Positions 61,132 to 64,000 of a stretch of 64,000 nucleotides of DNA are shown in pieces. The notes beneath the pieces were generated by a model. That model did not search any database. It was not told the DNA's origin and was given only the letters and a program-made list of their open reading frames with translations. Made by a program: the position numbers and the translations under genes. This DNA is from Cucumis sativus (Eukaryota; Streptophyta; Magnoliopsida; Cucurbitales; Cucurbitaceae), in the NCBI RefSeq assembly GCF_000004075.3, contig NC_026658.2:186001-250000 (forward strand), in the 5' to 3' direction. Positions within the stretch are counted from its first letter, which is position 1, and each line of letters begins with the position of its first letter.

Positions 61132-64000
61132 ATGAAGTTCATGAAACTTGGATCAAAACCTGATTGTTTTCAAACTGATGGGACCAATGTTAGGTGAGAG
61201 ATCTCTTCTGCTTTCTTCATTTACTCTGATTCTCATTCTTGTCATATTTTGTTTTGCTTTTTTGGCTTCTTGCATTTCAAGTTGTGGCAGTTTCATTGTA
61301 ATGACATTTTACTTCGCTCCTTTTTTACTCTTTTACACTGTAAAACTCACTCCCACCTCACCGGAAACCACCGCTTACCGGCGGTGAGTTGGGGGATCAA
61401 CTAGATATTGCTGTTTTAAAAAGAAATGGTCAAGTGGGAGAAAAGGGTGATCGTGAATATTGAAGCTTTGGTTTTGTCATTCACTTTTCTCTTTTTCAGA
61501 ATAACTGGCAAAAGCTTTTTCAAGTTCATTTCCTTTTACTTCTTTCTATGATGGTTTAATGGTTAAATTTTTCACTTTTGCTCTCCCACCAAGTCACTGA
61601 CTGGGTTCATGACTGGGGCTTCTGATATATATTTTTTTTTCTTTTTTAGTGGACGGATTTGAGTTCTCTTTTGCTTTGATTGTGTGACAAGCCTAACTGC
61701 TTCTTGCTTTTCTAGTGTGAGACAGTCATCAAATTAAAATTAATATATGCATCTCTGCTTTTCCTTTCCCTTGCTCTTATTGGCTTTCATTTAGATGTAA
61801 ACCTTTTCTTGATTCACAAGGAGGGTCCAAACGTTATTCAATGGATGAGTATTGCTATCAAACATGGTTTGATGTTGCAGGGTTAAGTATCGATTCATAG
61901 GATCTTCAGAAAAATAGGAATGTCTTAGGAATAAGAACAGTGTAAATAAGTTAAAATTACTGATGTTTTCATAGGACAAAGCTAAATATCTTAAACACAA
62001 TTCAAATGATCAAATACATACTTTTTTCTTATTTCAAAAAGAAATACTATTATAAGAATGTGACATAAGTGTTGAGCAGTTATTCTTACCAAACCCGGGT
62101 AAAACAGTTCATAGATTATAGTTATGTTTTTCGACTGCTTCATCAGTTTATACACACGTCGGAAAGAGAACATAGAGAATTGAGATACCTGATTACATTT
62201 GAGAGAGCTACATAGCTCATTAATGCTCAAATGTTTATTACATGTACATCAAGTTTCCAAGTAGAATTAGAAAGTTGCTTACCAAACTATGAAGCTATTG
62301 CTTATCATTCTTTGGGGAAGGGATCGCATCACATACGATGGAATTAAGTTCGAACGACTTTGAACTCGGTTGAATGACCACACATTAGAAAGATGCTTTG
62401 AAAAAGACCTGGAATCGTGAGCGAAATAGCATATTTATATGCTGTGCCTCGAATGGGTCAAGAGCATGAATTTAGTAGTAGGGAGATTCCACATTTTAAC
62501 CAAGATGGTATTGAATGTTCTTTTAACTCAAGAATCACCTTTTTTTCTCTGTCTCTTATGGGAACAATAAGAATCTTGCCACAATGGAATGTTGAATAAT
62601 GGTTGTGCATGTTCTTTGGTACAATTGTCTACATACACCTTTCTTCACTTCTTTTTAAAGCTTCATTGCACGAGAATTTTCTGTAGTGGATGGATGGTTC
62701 ACTCTGATGTATAGTAGTTTCTTCTTTTGGATTTGGATGAAATCTACTGCTACCTATTACTAGCACGTTTTTAAAGCTTAAACAAAGTGTGGGCGTTGCC
62801 CGTTGCACTAAAATTTTAGAATTAACATTTGAATCTTATATGGTAGAAATCAGAGTTAATAGGGAAGTGATACTCAAATGAAACAATCAGACAACTTTCT
62901 CATTATTTTATTAAAAGAATTCACATTTATGTTGCAGGTATGTTGTCAGTGAATTAGCTACGGACATCACTGTTATCGTTGGGGATGTCAAGTTTTACCT
63001 CCACAAGGTGTGCCACTTAATTTGATTGCTCCTATACGAAAGCGAACACACAAGTTCAGCAGGCTAACATTTAATATAACACATTATTATAATATGAGTA
63101 TCTTTATGTTCAAATCAAACTTGTAGTCAATAATACTGATTTACTATAATCTCTTTTAAAAGCTGGCTTCTTTTATGCATCTTGACATCTAGTTATTCCT
63201 TACATATGGGTTAGTTGTACTGATAAATTGGTAGTACCTGCTTTTTTGCAGTTTCCCCTTCTGTCAAAGAGTGCTCACTTGCAGCAGTTGGTCACTGCGG
63301 GCACTGGGGAGCACAATGATGAAGTATACATTCCAGAGATCCCAGGCGGTTCTGCGGCATTTGAGATATGTGCCAAATTCTGTTACGGCATGACTGTTAC
63401 TCTTAATGCTTATAATGTAGTTGCAGCTCGTTGTGCTGCTGAATACCTAGGAATGCACGAGACAATAGAAAAGGGAAACCTAACCTACAAAATTGATGTT
63501 TTCCTTAGTTCGAGTATCTTTCGTAGCTGGAAGGATTCAATCATTGTTCTTCAGTCTACAAAGTCACTAATGCCATTATCTGAGGAACTGAAATTGGTTA
63601 GCAATTGCTTAGAATCTATTGCTGTGAAGGCCTCTGCTGATATTTCTAAAGTTGACTGGTCTTACACATATAACCGTAAGAAACTACCCGAGGAAAATGG
63701 GAACAATCCCAACTGGAATGGTGTCAGGAATCGTAGTGTGCCAAAGGACTGGTGGGTTGAGGATCTTTGTGAGCTAGAAATTGATGTATATAAGCGTGTT
63801 ATAGTGAGTATAAAAAACAAAGGAGTAGTCCCTAACGATGTGATTGGAGAAGCCTTAAAGGCTTATGCTTACCGCTATCTTCCAGGCTTTAGCAAAGGTG
63901 TGCTTCAATGTGGGGATCCGCTGAAGTATCAGTCGGCAGTGTCCACAATCGTCTGGCTGTTACCTGCTGAGAAAGGCAGTGTTTCCAGTAGTTTCTTGTC
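61132..64000 (+). CDS. BTB/NPH3-domain protein (NRL family), 5' part; runs off the window
   Basis: Exons: 61132-61193, 62938-63007 and 63252 to the window end, all in phase, giving the first 293 or so residues. The N terminus [14 protein letters not shown], then [31 protein letters not shown], is the start of a BTB/POZ domain of the NPH3/RPT2-like family. The BTB part runs to about residue 130. The NPH3 domain begins at [19 protein letters not shown] (Asp210 onward). Family members bind phototropins or act as CUL3 E3-ligase adaptors in phototropic and auxin-related signalling at the plasma membrane. The N-terminal SKPD-F start recalls the subgroup with At1g67900, but that is from memory. The 1.74-kb first intron is GT-AG. 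The coding region continues beyond base 64000. Confidence 0.93.

Overview
This is plant nuclear DNA, almost certainly from a cucurbit and most likely cucumber (Cucumis sativus). It is AT-rich, the genes are split by short GT-AG introns, and knottin genes carry TATA boxes and AATAAA signals. Two encoded mature peptides (minus strand, near 15.3 and 17.5 kb) match, from memory, the cucumber seed trypsin inhibitors CSTI-IV and CSTI-IIb.

Left part (about 1.5-25 kb): an array of ten intact, intronless genes for small secreted squash-family cystine-knot peptides (knottins). Eight are on the plus strand; the two in the 15-18 kb duplication are on the minus strand. The array grew by local duplications, and four blocks are still visible: an upstream segment (31-660 and 2857-3436), a gene-bearing segment (about 1265-2340 and 5262-6333, nearly identical), a gene 3/4 block (7569-8190 and 9915-10530) and a 2.2-kb tandem pair (14832-17028 and 17047-19206). 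Six genes keep a basic P1 residue (Arg or Lys) and should inhibit trypsin-like proteases. Four have lost it (P1 Ile, Val, Ile, Ala), and three of those also have altered cysteine spacing. Genes 5 and 6 have Asn before and Asp after the knot, raising the possibility of cyclic products. A 380-bp solo LTR with a 5-bp target duplication, a degraded Copia fragment and possible LINE and CACTA scraps lie among them. A small conserved protein of unknown function sits at 19.96-20.30 kb.

Right part (27-64 kb): ordinary single-copy genes. They are a plastid prephenate/aspartate aminotransferase (minus, ten exons), a vacuolar sorting receptor (plus, twelve exons), an RSL-type root-hair bHLH factor (minus, five exons), the spindle-checkpoint WD40 protein BUB3 (plus, nine exons, one GC-AG intron) and the 5' part of an NPH3/BTB protein that runs off the window end. 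Between them are long AT-rich stretches with an inverted MITE-like pair and simple repeats.

No pathway links the right-hand genes. The left-hand genes form a defence or seed-protein cluster; two of its promoters carry an RY element next to a G-box, a layout typical of seed-expressed genes. Exon borders were set by hand from splice consensus, reading phase and remembered homologues. Every multi-exon model here adds up to an exact multiple of three.
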